Shown one piece after another: positions 16,478-26,168 of a stretch of DNA of 64,000 bases. How positions within the stretch are numbered: position 1 is the first letter of the stretch; every line of letters begins with the position of its first letter. The notes beneath the pieces were generated by a model. It was not told the DNA's origin. It saw only the letters and a list, made by a program, of their open reading frames with translations, and made no database searches. The translations under genes were made by a program, and so were the position numbers. The stretch is from Enterococcus sp. PF1-24 (GTDB lineage: Bacteria > Bacillota > Bacilli > Lactobacillales > Enterococcaceae): NCBI RefSeq assembly GCF_029893325.1, contig NZ_JARXWL010000006.1, positions 1 to 64,000 of the forward strand, read 5' to 3'.

Positions 16478-17404
16478 ATGGCTGAAGGAAAACGCACCAT
16501 CCATTTAATGGGGACGGTAATCCAGATGTGGGTTCAAGCTGAACAACCAGAAGTTTTACTAGCTAAAGCGGAAGCGCAATTGGTGGACTATGAAAAACGT
16601 TTTAGCGCCAATAATCCTAACTCTCATTTGATGCACATCAATCAACAAGCAGGTCAGCAACCTGTTCAAGTTGAAGCTGATTTATTAGAGCTAATAAAAA
16701 TTGGTAAAGCTCAGAGTATGGCAAAAGATAGTTTCTTAAATATTGCGATTGGTCCGTTAATTCAAACTTGGCGGATAGGCTTTCAAGATGCTAAGCGACC
16801 GACTGAAAAACAAATTCAAACGGCATTATCTCGAATCAATGTCGCTGATATTTTGATTGATGATACCCAAAAGACCGTTTATCTAAAGAAAGCCGGGATG
16901 GCGATTGATTTAGGTGCCTTAGCGAAAGGCTATTTTGCTGATAAAATTATCGCATATTTTCAAATGCAAGGCGCGACAGCAGGGTTTATTGATTTAGGGG
17001 GAAATGTATTAACTTTTGGGGAATCGCCTAATCAAGCAGATGGTTATTGGAGAGTAGGAGTTCAAAATCCCTTTTTGCCAAGAGGTAATTATTTAACTGT
17101 TTTAAAAGTAAAAAATCAATCAGTAGTTACTTCGGGAATTTATGAAAGAAAATTTGAGTTTGCTGGAAAGACGTATCATCATATTTTTGATAGCCAAACT
17201 GGTTACCCAATCACAACTGATGTAGCTAGTTTAACAATCGTTTCTGAGCATTCACTAGCTGGTGAAATTTGGACAACTCGTTTATATGGTCAAAAATCAA
17301 CAGAAATGATTCGTTCAGTGGAGAAATTACCCGGAATTGAAGGTCTGGTTGTAACGACAGCAGGCTTGATGGCACAGACTACTAATTTGCAAATTGTTAA
17401 ATAA
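16478..17404 (+). CDS. apbE: FAD:protein FMN transferase (ApbE)
   Basis: A 308-residue flavin transferase that attaches FMN from FAD to a Ser/Thr in FMN_bind domains. Visible blocks are MGTVIQMWV at the N-terminus, YEKRFSANNPNSHLMHIN, LGALAKGYFADKI near residue 148, IDLGGNV near residue 170 and SGIYERKF...YHHIFDSQTGYPI near residues 222-245. It lacks the usual lipoprotein signal, so it acts in the cytoplasm. Its likely client is the flavoprotein at 19266, which has a matching acceptor motif. A LysR gene on the other strand lies between them. The gene has a good GGGAGTTG-type ribosome site. Confidence 0.92.
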   Translation: MAEGKRTIHLMGTVIQMWVQAEQPEVLLAKAEAQLVDYEKRFSANNPNSHLMHINQQAGQQPVQVEADLLELIKIGKAQSMAKDSFLNIAIGPLIQTWRIGFQDAKRPTEKQIQTALSRINVADILIDDTQKTVYLKKAGMAIDLGALAKGYFADKIIAYFQMQGATAGFIDLGGNVLTFGESPNQADGYWRVGVQNPFLPRGNYLTVLKVKNQSVVTSGIYERKFEFAGKTYHHIFDSQTGYPITTDVASLTIVSEHSLAGEIWTTRLYGQKSTEMIRSVEKLPGIEGLVVTTAGLMAQTTNLQIVK

Positions 17405-17417
17405 AATAATTAAAAGG

Positions 17418-17460
17418 AACCACGAAACTTTTTTCAAAAGAAAGTTTCGTGGTTTCTTTG
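17418..17460. terminator. Bidirectional terminator apbE/LysR
   Basis: AACCACGAAACTT and AAGTTTCGTGGTT arms lie between convergent genes, with T or A runs on each side. Confidence 0.88.
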
Positions 17461-17462
17461 TT

Positions 17463-18410
17463 TTAATTTTCAAGGAGGCTGTTTTTTAAACTACTTTCTA
17501 AAGATGAAATAAAGCAGTCAATCAAGGTGTTTTCAGCAGGAATCAGGCTTTTATTGGCACGATGAGCAATAAAATAAGCTAAAGACAGTGACTCCAAAGG
17601 CAGTGGGTAGAGATTGAATTGGGTATCCAAAGTGTTGGTTTTAACACTTTCAGGAACAAAAGTCACGCCAAGATTGCTTTTTGCCAGCTCTACCACAGTA
17701 AAAATATCAGCACTTTCAATAACGATAGTTGGTTGGATGCGATATTTTTGAAATAAGTAATCCACTTGACGTCGAATCGCTGAACCACGAGCAGTTAAAA
17801 TTAGATTTTGCGCCAATAATTTTTTTAGCGGAATGCTGTTAGCTGGTAGCCATAAGGTGCCTTCTTGATAAAGCTGACTTGATGCAGGAATGACAGCATA
17901 ATAACCGTGGTCGCCAACATGATTGACAGTTAAATTTGGTGAGAGTGTTTCGGGATTCTGACCAATAAGAAAATCAATTTCACCATTTAATAATTTTTTC
18001 TCGTTTTCAGCTGGAATCGTCTCTATTAATTCAATTTTCACATGAGAATTTTCAGCTAAAAATTTTGTTAAAAATAAAGGTAATAAATAAGTTCCTAAAC
18101 TAGGTAAAATGCCAATGCGAATAATCGTTAAATCAGGCGTGGAGTATTTAGCGATCTTTTTTTTGAATTGATCTTGTTTCGTTTCCAGAGAACTTAAATA
18201 TTGGTAATAAATTGTGCCAGCTTCGGTTAATTGTAAAGGAGTAGAGTGACGGTTGATAATTTCAATCCCCAGTTCTTGTTCTACCTTTTTGATAGTTTGA
18301 GTTAAGTAAGGTTGTGAGATGTATAGGACTTTAGCTGCTTTTGTGTAGTTCCCGTGCTTTAACAGCATATCTATGTATTGGAGCATTTGTGGTGAGTCAA
18401 TAAGCGCCAT
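17463..18410 (-). CDS. LysR-family regulator of the flavoprotein reductase locus
   Basis: A 315-residue LysR-type regulator with helix-turn-helix YTKAAKVLYISQPYLTQTIKKVEQ at about residues 22-45 and a C-terminal effector-binding domain. It is divergent from the flavin reductase-flavoprotein-transporter genes starting at 18643 and is their probable activator. A LysR regulator (HcrR) sits in the same relative place in the Lactiplantibacillus plantarum hydroxycinnamate reductase locus. AGGAGG lies just before the start. The effector is probably the unsaturated acid substrate, which is an inference from context. Confidence 0.92.
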   Translation of the reverse strand: MALIDSPQMLQYIDMLLKHGNYTKAAKVLYISQPYLTQTIKKVEQELGIEIINRHSTPLQLTEAGTIYYQYLSSLETKQDQFKKKIAKYSTPDLTIIRIGILPSLGTYLLPLFLTKFLAENSHVKIELIETIPAENEKKLLNGEIDFLIGQNPETLSPNLTVNHVGDHGYYAVIPASSQLYQEGTLWLPANSIPLKKLLAQNLILTARGSAIRRQVDYLFQKYRIQPTIVIESADIFTVVELAKSNLGVTFVPESVKTNTLDTQFNLYPLPLESLSLAYFIAHRANKSLIPAENTLIDCFISSLESSLKNSLLEN

Positions 18411-18446
18411 CGAAAGTACCTCCTGATGTTTTCCATAAGTAATTGG

Positions 18447-18460
18447 TTATCACTTGATAA
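18447..18460. promoter_or_regulatory. Candidate LysR box
   Basis: TTATC-ACTT-GATAA, an inverted repeat of LysR-box size, lies 37 bases upstream of the regulator start in the 230-bp divergent region. Confidence 0.4.
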
Positions 18461-18642
18461 TTAAATAAATATTTCACAAATGATTCTTCCTACTCTACAC
18501 TCAAGGTAGAAGGAAGTATGTACTTTATTTTACCATAATAATTAGTGGAAAAGTGGTTTAGCTAGGCTATTAATAAAAAACTTTAAGCGTTTTATTTAGG
18601 TGGGATTGTACATTTTAGCACAAAAGGAAAGGAAGAGTTTTT

Positions 18643-19266
18643 ATGAAATTTATCGGAATTGTCGGAACAAATTCAGCAACTTCAACCAATCGTAAGTTAT
18701 TACAATTTATGCAGCAGCATTTTGCTGGAAAAGTGGAACTAGAAATTTGTGAAATTAAAGATTTACCTGCTTTCAATGAACCTGAAGATCATGCTGTACC
18801 AACAGCAGTTCAAGCGTTATCTGCAAAAATTGAAGCAGCAGATGGCGTAATTATCAGTACGCCAGAGTATGACCATGCAATTCCAGCGGCATTAAAAAGT
18901 GCTTTAGAATGGTTATCTTATACCACTCGTCCACTGATTGATAAGCCAGTGATGATTGTTGGAGCCTCTCATGGTTCTCTAGGTTCTTCAAGAGCGCAGG
19001 CACATTTACGTCAAATTTTAGATGCTCCAGAATTAAAGGCGCGGATTATGCCTAGTTCAGAATTTTTATTAGGTCGCTCTTTAAGTGCTTTTGATGGCCA
19101 AGGGAATTTGCTTTATCCAGAAAAAATGCTGGAACTTGAAGAATGCTTTGATGAATTTATGCTTTTTGTAAAAATGATCAATCAATTAAAAGCGAATCAT
19201 CATTTTACGACTGACCGCAATAAAAAATTTACATGGGAACATGCAGCTGAAGGAGGAAATTGTTAA
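18643..19266 (+). CDS. NAD(P)H-dependent FMN reductase (HcrA-like)
   Basis: A 207-residue flavodoxin-fold FMN reductase. The start [20 protein letters not shown] holds the FMN phosphate loop, and [21 protein letters not shown] near residue 82 is the family signature. It is closely similar to the first 190 residues of the next protein, evidence of duplication. Its TAA overlaps the ATG of that gene. In the plantarum hydroxycinnamate reductase locus a protein of the same type (HcrA) is required with HcrB. It probably supplies electrons from NAD(P)H. Confidence 0.9.
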   Translation: MKFIGIVGTNSATSTNRKLLQFMQQHFAGKVELEICEIKDLPAFNEPEDHAVPTAVQALSAKIEAADGVIISTPEYDHAIPAALKSALEWLSYTTRPLIDKPVMIVGASHGSLGSSRAQAHLRQILDAPELKARIMPSSEFLLGRSLSAFDGQGNLLYPEKMLELEECFDEFMLFVKMINQLKANHHFTTDRNKKFTWEHAAEGGNC

Positions 19267-21695
19267 TGAAACTTATTGGAATTGTTGGAACGAATGCAAA
19301 AGTATCATACAACCGTATGCTATTACAATTTATGCAAAAACATTTTGCAAATAAAGCTGAAATTGAAATTTTAGAGTTAACTAATGTACCGATGTTTAAT
19401 GAATCAGAAGATCAATCAAACAGTGAATTAATTCAATCCTTCAACACAAAAATCAGCGAAGCGGATGGCGTGATTATTGCTACACCTGAACATAATCACT
19501 CAATTCCTTCTGCATTAAAAAGTATTTTAGAGTGGTTATCTTTTAATTTACATCCTTTTGATGGCAAACCAGTGATGATTGTAGGAGCTTCTTATGATGT
19601 GCAAGGTTCTTCAAGAGCACAGTTACATTTACGTCAAGTTTTAGATGCTCCAGGAGTTAACGCAACAGTTATGCCAGGTTCTGAGTTTTTATTAGGTAGA
19701 GCACATCAAGCGTTTGACGAAAAGGGAAATTTAAAAGTTGAAGGTACAATTGACTTTTTAGATAGCTGTTTCTGGCGTTTCCTACGCTTCACTGAAATTG
19801 CTAATCAACTAAATGTGCCAGAAGAAGTTACTTTTGAACCAGGAGAATTTTCAGTAACTGCACCAGGGCATAATGGCGATTTACCAATGGTTGTTACTTT
19901 ATCAGAAAAAAGAATTGAAGATATTTCAATTGATACTTCTGGCGAATCAGAAGGGATTGCAGATGTCGTCTTTACACGAATTCCCCAACAGATTATTGAA
20001 GGGCAAACTTTAAATGTTGATGCTTTATCTGGAGCATCAGTAACTAGTAATGGTGTAATTGATGGCGTAGCAAAAGCTGTTAAAATGGCTGGTGCTAATC
20101 CTGATGCTTTAAGGAAACGTCCGAAAGCCCCAAGTTCAGCTGATACCGAAGATGCTGAATATACAACGGATGTAATTGTTGTTGGTGCTGGTGGAGCTGG
20201 TTTAACTGCTGCCGCTAGCGTTTTACAGGCAGGGAAAAAAGTGATTGTTGTTGAAAAATTCCCAGCTGTTGGTGGTAATACCGTACGGACAGGTGGCCCG
20301 ATGAATGCTGCTGATCCTGAATGGCAAAAAACTTTTGCAGCAATTTCTGGTGAAGAACATACCTTAGCAGAAATGGCAGCTTTAGATGAAGCAACCATTG
20401 ATCCAGAATATCTTGAAGATTTCCGTGAAATGAAAAAACAAATTTCAGCTTATTTGGCAGAAAATAGAGAGCATGAAGGCTACTTGTTTGATTCTAACTT
20501 ATTCTATCGTATGCAAACTTATTTAGGTGGTAAACGAACAGACCAATTAGGAAATAAAATTTATGGTCAATATGATTTAGTTAAAACTTTAACGGATCAA
20601 TCATTGGAATCTGTTAAATGGTTAGAAGAAATTGGTGTTGAATTTGATAAAAAAGATGTTAGTATGCCGGTTGGTGCACTATGGCGTCGTGGTCATAAAC
20701 CAGTTAAAAGTGAAGGTTACGCTTATGTTTCAGCCTTGCAAACTTTTGTTGAAGCTAACGGGGGCATGATTATTACTGATACAGCGGTTAAAGAAATGCT
20801 TGTTGAAGATAATCAAATCAGTGGGATTGTTGGCGAAGGCCTAAATGGTAAAAAAATCACAATCAAGGGTAAAGCAGTTGTTTTAGCTACAGGTGGTTTT
20901 GGTGCCAATACCAAAATGTTGAAAGAATATAATACTTATTGGTCAGAAATTGCTGATGATATCAAAACTTCAAATTCACCAGCTATTACTGGTGATGGAA
21001 TTCTATTAGGTCAAAGCGTTGGGGCTGATTTAGTTGGCATGGGCTTTTCACAAATGATGCCGGTCTCTGATCCGGAAACAGGTGCTCTTTTCAGTGGTTT
21101 ACAAGTGCCACCACAAAACTTCGTTATGGTGAATCAAGTTGGTAAACGTTTTGTTAATGAATATGGTAGCCGTGATACATTGACGCAAGCAGCGATTGAC
21201 AATGGTGGTTTGTTCTATCTAATCGCTGATAATGAAATCAAGAAAACAGCCTATAATACAACCCCAAAAAAACTGGATAAACAAGTTGCAGCCGGTACTT
21301 TATTCCGGGCGGATACTTTAGAAGAGTTAGCAGAACAATTAAAAATGGATCCTAAAGTCTTTAAAGAAACCATTGAAAACTATAATCGTTATGTTGATGC
21401 TGGCGAAGATCCAGAATTTGGCAAAGATGTTTTCGATTTGAAAGTAGAAGTCGCACCATTTTATGCAACACCGCGTAAACCAGCTGTTCACCATACGATG
21501 GGTGGTTTGAAAATTGATACAGAAACTCATGTTTTAACAGAAAATGGTGAAATTATTACTGGTTTGTATGCGGCGGGTGAAGTTGCAGGTGGGATTCACG
21601 CCGGTAACCGCTTAGGTGGGAATTCATTAACTGATATCTTTACTTTTGGCCGTATTGCCGGTAAGACAGCGATTAAAGATTTATTTACTAAATAA
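19266..21695 (+). CDS. Three-domain flavoprotein reductase (HcrB/fumarate reductase-like)
   Basis: An 809-residue soluble protein with three parts. Residues 1-190 are an NAD(P)H:FMN reductase domain. Residues 200-285 are an FMN_bind domain with the acceptor motif DALSGASVT, putting covalent FMN on Ser258. From about 300 to the end is a FAD-binding fumarate/urocanate-reductase-like domain ([20 protein letters not shown]-terminal [20 protein letters not shown]). This order matches HcrB of Lactiplantibacillus plantarum, which reduces the double bond of hydroxycinnamates. Fumarate, urocanate or acrylate are alternatives. There is no signal peptide. The start is the ATG in the TAATG overlap, with AGGAGG upstream. 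Confidence 0.9.
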   Translation: MKLIGIVGTNAKVSYNRMLLQFMQKHFANKAEIEILELTNVPMFNESEDQSNSELIQSFNTKISEADGVIIATPEHNHSIPSALKSILEWLSFNLHPFDGKPVMIVGASYDVQGSSRAQLHLRQVLDAPGVNATVMPGSEFLLGRAHQAFDEKGNLKVEGTIDFLDSCFWRFLRFTEIANQLNVPEEVTFEPGEFSVTAPGHNGDLPMVVTLSEKRIEDISIDTSGESEGIADVVFTRIPQQIIEGQTLNVDALSGASVTSNGVIDGVAKAVKMAGANPDALRKRPKAPSSADTEDAEYTTDVIVVGAGGAGLTAAASVLQAGKKVIVVEKFPAVGGNTVRTGGPMNAADPEWQKTFAAISGEEHTLAEMAALDEATIDPEYLEDFREMKKQISAYLAENREHEGYLFDSNLFYRMQTYLGGKRTDQLGNKIYGQYDLVKTLTDQSLESVKWLEEIGVEFDKKDVSMPVGALWRRGHKPVKSEGYAYVSALQTFVEANGGMIITDTAVKEMLVEDNQISGIVGEGLNGKKITIKGKAVVLATGGFGANTKMLKEYNTYWSEIADDIKTSNSPAITGDGILLGQSVGADLVGMGFSQMMPVSDPETGALFSGLQVPPQNFVMVNQVGKRFVNEYGSRDTLTQAAIDNGGLFYLIADNEIKKTAYNTTPKKLDKQVAAGTLFRADTLEELAEQLKMDPKVFKETIENYNRYVDAGEDPEFGKDVFDLKVEVAPFYATPRKPAVHHTMGGLKIDTETHVLTENGEIITGLYAAGEVAGGIHAGNRLGGNSLTDIFTFGRIAGKTAIKDLFTK

Positions 21696-21722
21696 AACAA
21701 TTATAAGGGGATAAGGAATAAA

Positions 21723-22940
21723 ATGAATTATAAAATTAACCGTGTACAAGTTTTAATTGCTTCGACAATTGTTTTACTTTGTACAGGTGCCGTTTACGCA
21801 TTTAGCGTTTTTGCAGGACCTTTGAGTGCTGTTCGAGGTTGGAGCATGGGAGAAATTATGATGGCATTTACAATAAATGCAGCAATTAGCCCAGTGCCAA
21901 TGATTTTAGGTGGTTTTTTAACTGATAGAGGTTTAGCGAAATGGACAATTACCATTGGTGGTTTGATGTTTGGTGCAGGTTTCTTCTTAACTGGTATGGC
22001 GACAACACCTACGATGCTCTATCTGACATACGGAATTATCGGTGGTTTAGGGCAAGGCTTGGCTTACTCAGGTTGTTTAAGTAATACGATTAAACTTTTC
22101 CCTGATAAAAAAGGTTTGGCTTCAGGGATTATCACTGCTGGAATGGGTGGAGCAGCAATTATCGCTGCTCCTGTAGGAAACTATTTAGTAGAGCATTATG
22201 ATGTTTTACAAGCTTTTAAGACACTAGGAATTGCTTACTTCGTCATCATTTTAGTTGCTAGTTTCTTTATCAAAAATACACCTGATGATTATCAACCAGC
22301 AGGGTGGACACCGCCAGCAACTAAAGGAAATGGTGGAGCGGTTAATAAAAACTGGGTTGAAATGTTAAAAACTCCTTATTTTTATTTAATCTTTTTAATG
22401 TTCTTCACTGGTGCTTTTTCAGGTTTGATGATTGCTTCAAACGCTTCTGTTATTGGTCAACAGATGTTTAAACTTTCTGCTGGAACTGCGGCTTTCTATG
22501 TGAGTTTATATTCATTAAGTAATTGTGCTGGTCGGGTTGTTTGGGGAACTGTTTCTGATAAAATCGGTCGCAATCGGACATTGACTATTATTTTAATTGC
22601 CGTTATGGTAGCATTTGGTATCTTAGTGAGCCTTTCTTCACAAGTTGGTTTTGCTTTAGGAATCATTATTTTAGGGTTGTGTTTCGGTGGCGTAATGGGT
22701 GTCTTTCCACCAATGGTTATTGAAAATTATGGACCAGTCAATCAAGGTGTGAACTACGGCATTATTTTCACTGGTTATTCAGTAGCAGCTTTCTTTGCGC
22801 CACGAGTTGCAGCGAGCATGGCAGCTAGCGATAACGGTGACTTCACTAAAGCTTTTTATGTAGCGATTGTCGTAGCCTTTATTGGCTTGATTTTAAATTT
22901 AATTTATATGCGTCTGCGTAAAAGTGAAACAGCTAAATAA
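21723..22940 (+). CDS. MFS transporter, oxalate/formate antiporter (OFA) family
   Basis: A 405-residue 12-helix carrier. MNYKINRVQVLIASTIVLLC and the early YAFSVFAGPL are typical of OxlT-like OFA carriers, and DKIGRNRTL is the mid-protein MFS loop. It starts 27 bases after the flavoprotein gene with AAGGGGATAAGG and ends at a terminator, so it is the last gene of this operon. It probably imports the carboxylic acid that the flavoprotein reduces, or exchanges it for the reduced product. Confidence 0.9.
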   Translation: MNYKINRVQVLIASTIVLLCTGAVYAFSVFAGPLSAVRGWSMGEIMMAFTINAAISPVPMILGGFLTDRGLAKWTITIGGLMFGAGFFLTGMATTPTMLYLTYGIIGGLGQGLAYSGCLSNTIKLFPDKKGLASGIITAGMGGAAIIAAPVGNYLVEHYDVLQAFKTLGIAYFVIILVASFFIKNTPDDYQPAGWTPPATKGNGGAVNKNWVEMLKTPYFYLIFLMFFTGAFSGLMIASNASVIGQQMFKLSAGTAAFYVSLYSLSNCAGRVVWGTVSDKIGRNRTLTIILIAVMVAFGILVSLSSQVGFALGIIILGLCFGGVMGVFPPMVIENYGPVNQGVNYGIIFTGYSVAAFFAPRVAASMAASDNGDFTKAFYVAIVVAFIGLILNLIYMRLRKSETAK

Positions 22941-22958
22941 AAGTGAAACTAGAATGGC

Positions 22959-22997
22959 AAAAGAACCTCTGACACATTACCGTCAGAGGTTCTTTTT
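22959..22997. terminator. Strong bidirectional terminator
   Basis: AAAGAACCTCTGAC and GTCAGAGGTTCTTT arms, an 8-base loop and a T tail, between convergent genes. Confidence 0.9.
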
Positions 22998-23014
22998 ATA
23001 GCTGATAAATTTAC

Positions 23015-24574
23015 CTAGTTTTCTTTTTCGTAAAGAAAAGTAATCAAAGTATGTTTATTAATCGTAACAGTTTGCGTTTCTGCACTCTTTAAAGTATAAC
23101 CAGCAAATTCTTTTGCTTCATCAACGAAAGATGTCCCAGGAGCAACTTGAACAGTTGGGCCAAAGCCTAAAAATTGGTTATCAGTCGATTCGTAAAAGAC
23201 TGTAACAGTGTATTTTTCAGGTTCGCTAGTTTGTTCATAAGTAAAGACAATTGTTTGATTATTAGTGATATTGTCTAATTTTTGTGAGCTATTTCCTTGT
23301 AAATTATAACCGGAAATAGTTGGTGCTGTCGCTGTATAAGAGGCACCTTTTTCAACTGTAGCGCTAGCAGAATCTTTGATGTTGTTGCCATCGGTATCTT
23401 GATATTTAACAGTTACAGTGTACGTTTGCGTTTCAGTACTAATCTTTTTGTATTGAATCGTAAGTGTTTGGTCTTCTTTTGTAAAGGTAACTTTTCGATT
23501 GATATTGCCTGATGCTTGGTAGCCAATGATGAAGGGGACAAAATAAGATTTAGTTGTACCTTCTAATTGGCGATCAGTTGTTGCTGGTTGTAGTTCGTTG
23601 TTTTGCTCATCCACATATTTGATGGTTAAAGTAGAGTATACTTTTGCTGGATCATTTTTCTTGTAAGTAAAGACAATTGTTTTATTACTAGTAATATTAT
23701 TTAATGTTTGTGAGCTATTTCCTTGTAAAGTATAGCCTGAAATCGTTGGTGCCTTAGCTGTGTAAGCTTTGCCTTTTTCCACAGATTGTTCAGTTGAATT
23801 TTGAATTTTTTTACCAGTTGTATCTTTGTATTCAGTTGTTACGGTATACTTTTGAACTTCCGTAGCATTCTTTTTGTAACGAAAGGTAATGGTTTGATCT
23901 TTTTTGGTAAAGGTAACTTTTTGTGTGGTGCTGCCAGATACTTGATAACCAGTAATGGTTGGTGCTGAGTAAGTTTTAGTTGTACCTTCTGTCCGAGTAT
24001 CAGTCGTGGCTGTTTTAATTTCTTTATTTTGTTCGTCCAGATATTTAATCGTTAAAGTTGTCCGAACTTTTGGCGCTTCGGTCGCTTCATCTTTTATACC
24101 GTACCAAGCGATGCCTTCATTATTCCAACCGGCTGCAAGCAAGCTGTTTTGTTCAGCATTTTTAGCAGTATAATTGTGGGTGCCAGTTTGGGCATTAGGG
24201 TTATAGGCACGATAAATCGGTTGCGATTTATTGGTGTCAGAATACCAACTGATGCCTTCATAACGCCAACCAGAGTTAACCAAGTTATCTTTTTCACCTG
24301 GGTTCAAGGTATAGTGATGATCGCCGGCGTTAGGATTGTATAAGCGATGAACGGCGTTGCCGCTTAATGGCGCGTACCAACCAATGCCTTCAGCTTGCCA
24401 ACCAGCGTTGACTAATTGTTGTTTTTCTGCAGCGTTAGCTGTGTAAAAATGTTCTCCAGAGTTAGGGTTATAAAGGCGATGCATTTCGTTGTAATCTTTT
24501 GCTTCAGCCATGGTTGGCGCTAATGTCAATGTAGTAACCAGCGTTAATAATCCTAATAAACTTTTTTTCTTCAA
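23015..24574 (-). CDS. Secreted protein with DUF5648 and MucBP repeats
   Basis: A 519-residue exported protein. The signal peptide ends near AEA-KD at residue 26. Three DUF5648-type repeats of about 45 residues follow (RLYNPNSGEHFYT...GWQAEGIGWY and two more), then five MucBP-like repeats (YTVTVKYQDTDGN..., ending in ITFLYEK) to the C-terminus. MucBP repeats bind mucin or extend adhesins. There is no LPXTG signal, membrane anchor or lipobox, so the protein may be released or held by other wall contacts. The start is TTG with AAGGAG eight bases upstream. Repeats are similar enough to recombine. Confidence 0.9.
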   Translation of the reverse strand: MKKKSLLGLLTLVTTLTLAPTMAEAKDYNEMHRLYNPNSGEHFYTANAAEKQQLVNAGWQAEGIGWYAPLSGNAVHRLYNPNAGDHHYTLNPGEKDNLVNSGWRYEGISWYSDTNKSQPIYRAYNPNAQTGTHNYTAKNAEQNSLLAAGWNNEGIAWYGIKDEATEAPKVRTTLTIKYLDEQNKEIKTATTDTRTEGTTKTYSAPTITGYQVSGSTTQKVTFTKKDQTITFRYKKNATEVQKYTVTTEYKDTTGKKIQNSTEQSVEKGKAYTAKAPTISGYTLQGNSSQTLNNITSNKTIVFTYKKNDPAKVYSTLTIKYVDEQNNELQPATTDRQLEGTTKSYFVPFIIGYQASGNINRKVTFTKEDQTLTIQYKKISTETQTYTVTVKYQDTDGNNIKDSASATVEKGASYTATAPTISGYNLQGNSSQKLDNITNNQTIVFTYEQTSEPEKYTVTVFYESTDNQFLGFGPTVQVAPGTSFVDEAKEFAGYTLKSAETQTVTINKHTLITFLYEKEN

Positions 24575-25080
24575 TTGCTTTCTCCTTTTTCACTATAAAT
24601 AGTTTTTAATGGTAAATGTTAGTCAATAGAATATTGAACAGTAAAATAGATAAGTGATATAAATAACTAATCTATTCTGATTTTCTCAGTGGTTTATTTT
24701 GTTGGATTAGTTTTTTTGAGAAAATCATTTTGTAGATGCGTCGTACAAATAACGTTCTTTTTTATTCTTTTGAAAAACATTTGTGAAATAGAGTAGGTAA
24801 TATGTGCTTTTTCAGTGAAGAACTATTTCATAAAATAATTGTATGACTAATATTTGTGTATGTCAAACGAATTTGAAAAAATCATTGTTATTTAATTGTT
24901 GCTGAAAAGCGAAAGATAAAAATAACAATTGTGAGTTTTTATGAAAAGTAAGGGGCTGCAAGCATTTTTGCAAATAAGGTAAAGCCAGTTAAAATAGTTA
25001 TTTACAAAATGAGCTGTAGAGTGAAATGAGGTGTTTTTTTAGAAATCAGAAAGCAACTTTTATTTTTTATCGGAAAGCTC
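24575..25080. other. AT-rich gene-free gap before MerR gene
   Basis: About 500 bases without a credible gene on either strand. They must hold the promoter of the leftward MucBP gene. No riboswitch, repeat or RNA gene was recognised. Confidence 0.5.
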
Positions 25081-25111
25081 TTGACCCTTCCTTTGGGTAA
25101 GCCTGTATTAT
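25081..25111 (+). promoter_or_regulatory. MerR-type promoter with 19-bp spacer
   Basis: TTGACC (25081-25086) and TATTAT (25106-25111) are separated by 19 bp, the overlong spacing typical of MerR-activated promoters. The dyad ACCCTTCCTTTGGGT sits between the two boxes. It lies just upstream of a MerR-family gene, pointing to autoregulation. Confidence 0.75.
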
Positions 25112-25144
25112 GGAGATAACTTATCGAAGGAGAGAATGAAAAGT

Positions 25145-26119
25145 ATGAATGAATTAATGAAAATTAGAGATGTATCCAGCCGATATGATGTTACGGCGCG
25201 TACTTTACGTTATTATGAGGATATGGGTTTGTTAACGAGTATTCGTAATGATGATGTGGCTTATCGGATGTATGATGAAAACGCGATTCGTCGCATTGAG
25301 CAGATTTTGATTTTGCGTAAATTAAATATTAGCATCAAAGATATTAAGCGAATTTTTGATTCTGCTAGTTCGGAACTTATTTTGGATGTTTTAGGGAAAA
25401 AAGTTGAAAATATTGATGATGAAGTGGCTCTGCTACAAGAGTTAAAGGAAATCGTGTTGGATTTTATTCAAGAAATTGAACGCATTAATTTTACTGACAA
25501 CTCTGATATTAAGCAACTTTATGACAAAGCCAAAGAAATTGAAACGCAAATTGTCAAGGTGGATTATGTAGGCAAGCCTAATAATGTTCACCGTTTGATT
25601 GAAATTACTGATAAATTAGATAAAAAAGTTCCCGATGTGATGGTGGTTAGAGTGCCGGCCTTTAGAGGCTTGTCATCAGGCGCGCACTCTTGGGAAGAAT
25701 TATTTAAACCTGGTGGCTATATGTTTCAATTGTGGCAACATTATAATTCCTTTAAACCAGTCATTTTTGATTGCTTAGATTTTACAATGGTAAAAAATGA
25801 CGATACTGGTGAAATGATTTGTGCGATTAATGATGAGCTTCGTCAAGAAGATGTTAGCCCGCTGGAAATTGTTGATTTCCCTGGTGGTTTGTATGCGATG
25901 GCGGTGAGTATTGATGAAGATGATGAAAGTATTCGCAAAGTGCAAGATAAAATTCTGCAATGGATTGAAACGACTAATTTTGAGTTGGATGAAAGTCGCA
26001 GCTTTATGTTTAATATGCCTTATTTAGATGAAGAAAATGCTTATCAACAAGATATCGAAAAAGGCTTAGGTTATCGCCAAATGCAAAGATATTTGCCAAT
26101 TAAATTAAAGAAAGCGTAG
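25145..26119 (+). CDS. MerR-family regulator with C-terminal sensor domain
   Basis: A MerR-type activator of about 324 residues. The N-terminal helix-turn-helix and wing are clear (MKIRDVSSRYDVTARTLRYYEDMGLL, then RMYDENAIRRIEQILILRKL), followed by a coiled-coil dimer helix and a C-terminal region of about 170 residues that fits a GyrI-like or similar small-molecule domain. Three in-frame ATGs compete (25136, 25145, 25157). AAGGAG is too close to the first, so 25145 is preferred. The gene has its own 19-bp-spacer promoter and no adjacent target on its strand; the divergent MucBP gene or distant genes may be targets. Confidence 0.88.
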   Translation: MNELMKIRDVSSRYDVTARTLRYYEDMGLLTSIRNDDVAYRMYDENAIRRIEQILILRKLNISIKDIKRIFDSASSELILDVLGKKVENIDDEVALLQELKEIVLDFIQEIERINFTDNSDIKQLYDKAKEIETQIVKVDYVGKPNNVHRLIEITDKLDKKVPDVMVVRVPAFRGLSSGAHSWEELFKPGGYMFQLWQHYNSFKPVIFDCLDFTMVKNDDTGEMICAINDELRQEDVSPLEIVDFPGGLYAMAVSIDEDDESIRKVQDKILQWIETTNFELDESRSFMFNMPYLDEENAYQQDIEKGLGYRQMQRYLPIKLKKA

Positions 26120-26123
26120 TTAA

Positions 26124-26168
26124 AAAATAAGCGATTGCTCTATGAAGAGACAGTCGCTTATTTTTTTT
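26124..26168. terminator. Bidirectional terminator MerR/DUF4274
   Basis: AATAAGCGA and TCGCTTATT arms with an inner pairing and a run of T residues. Confidence 0.85.

Noticed and set aside
19805-20398. 197-codon open frame antisense to the flavoprotein gene
   Set aside because: A shadow frame: low-complexity Ser/Ala/Pro/Thr-rich translation, no ribosome site, and the sense strand is clearly coding.
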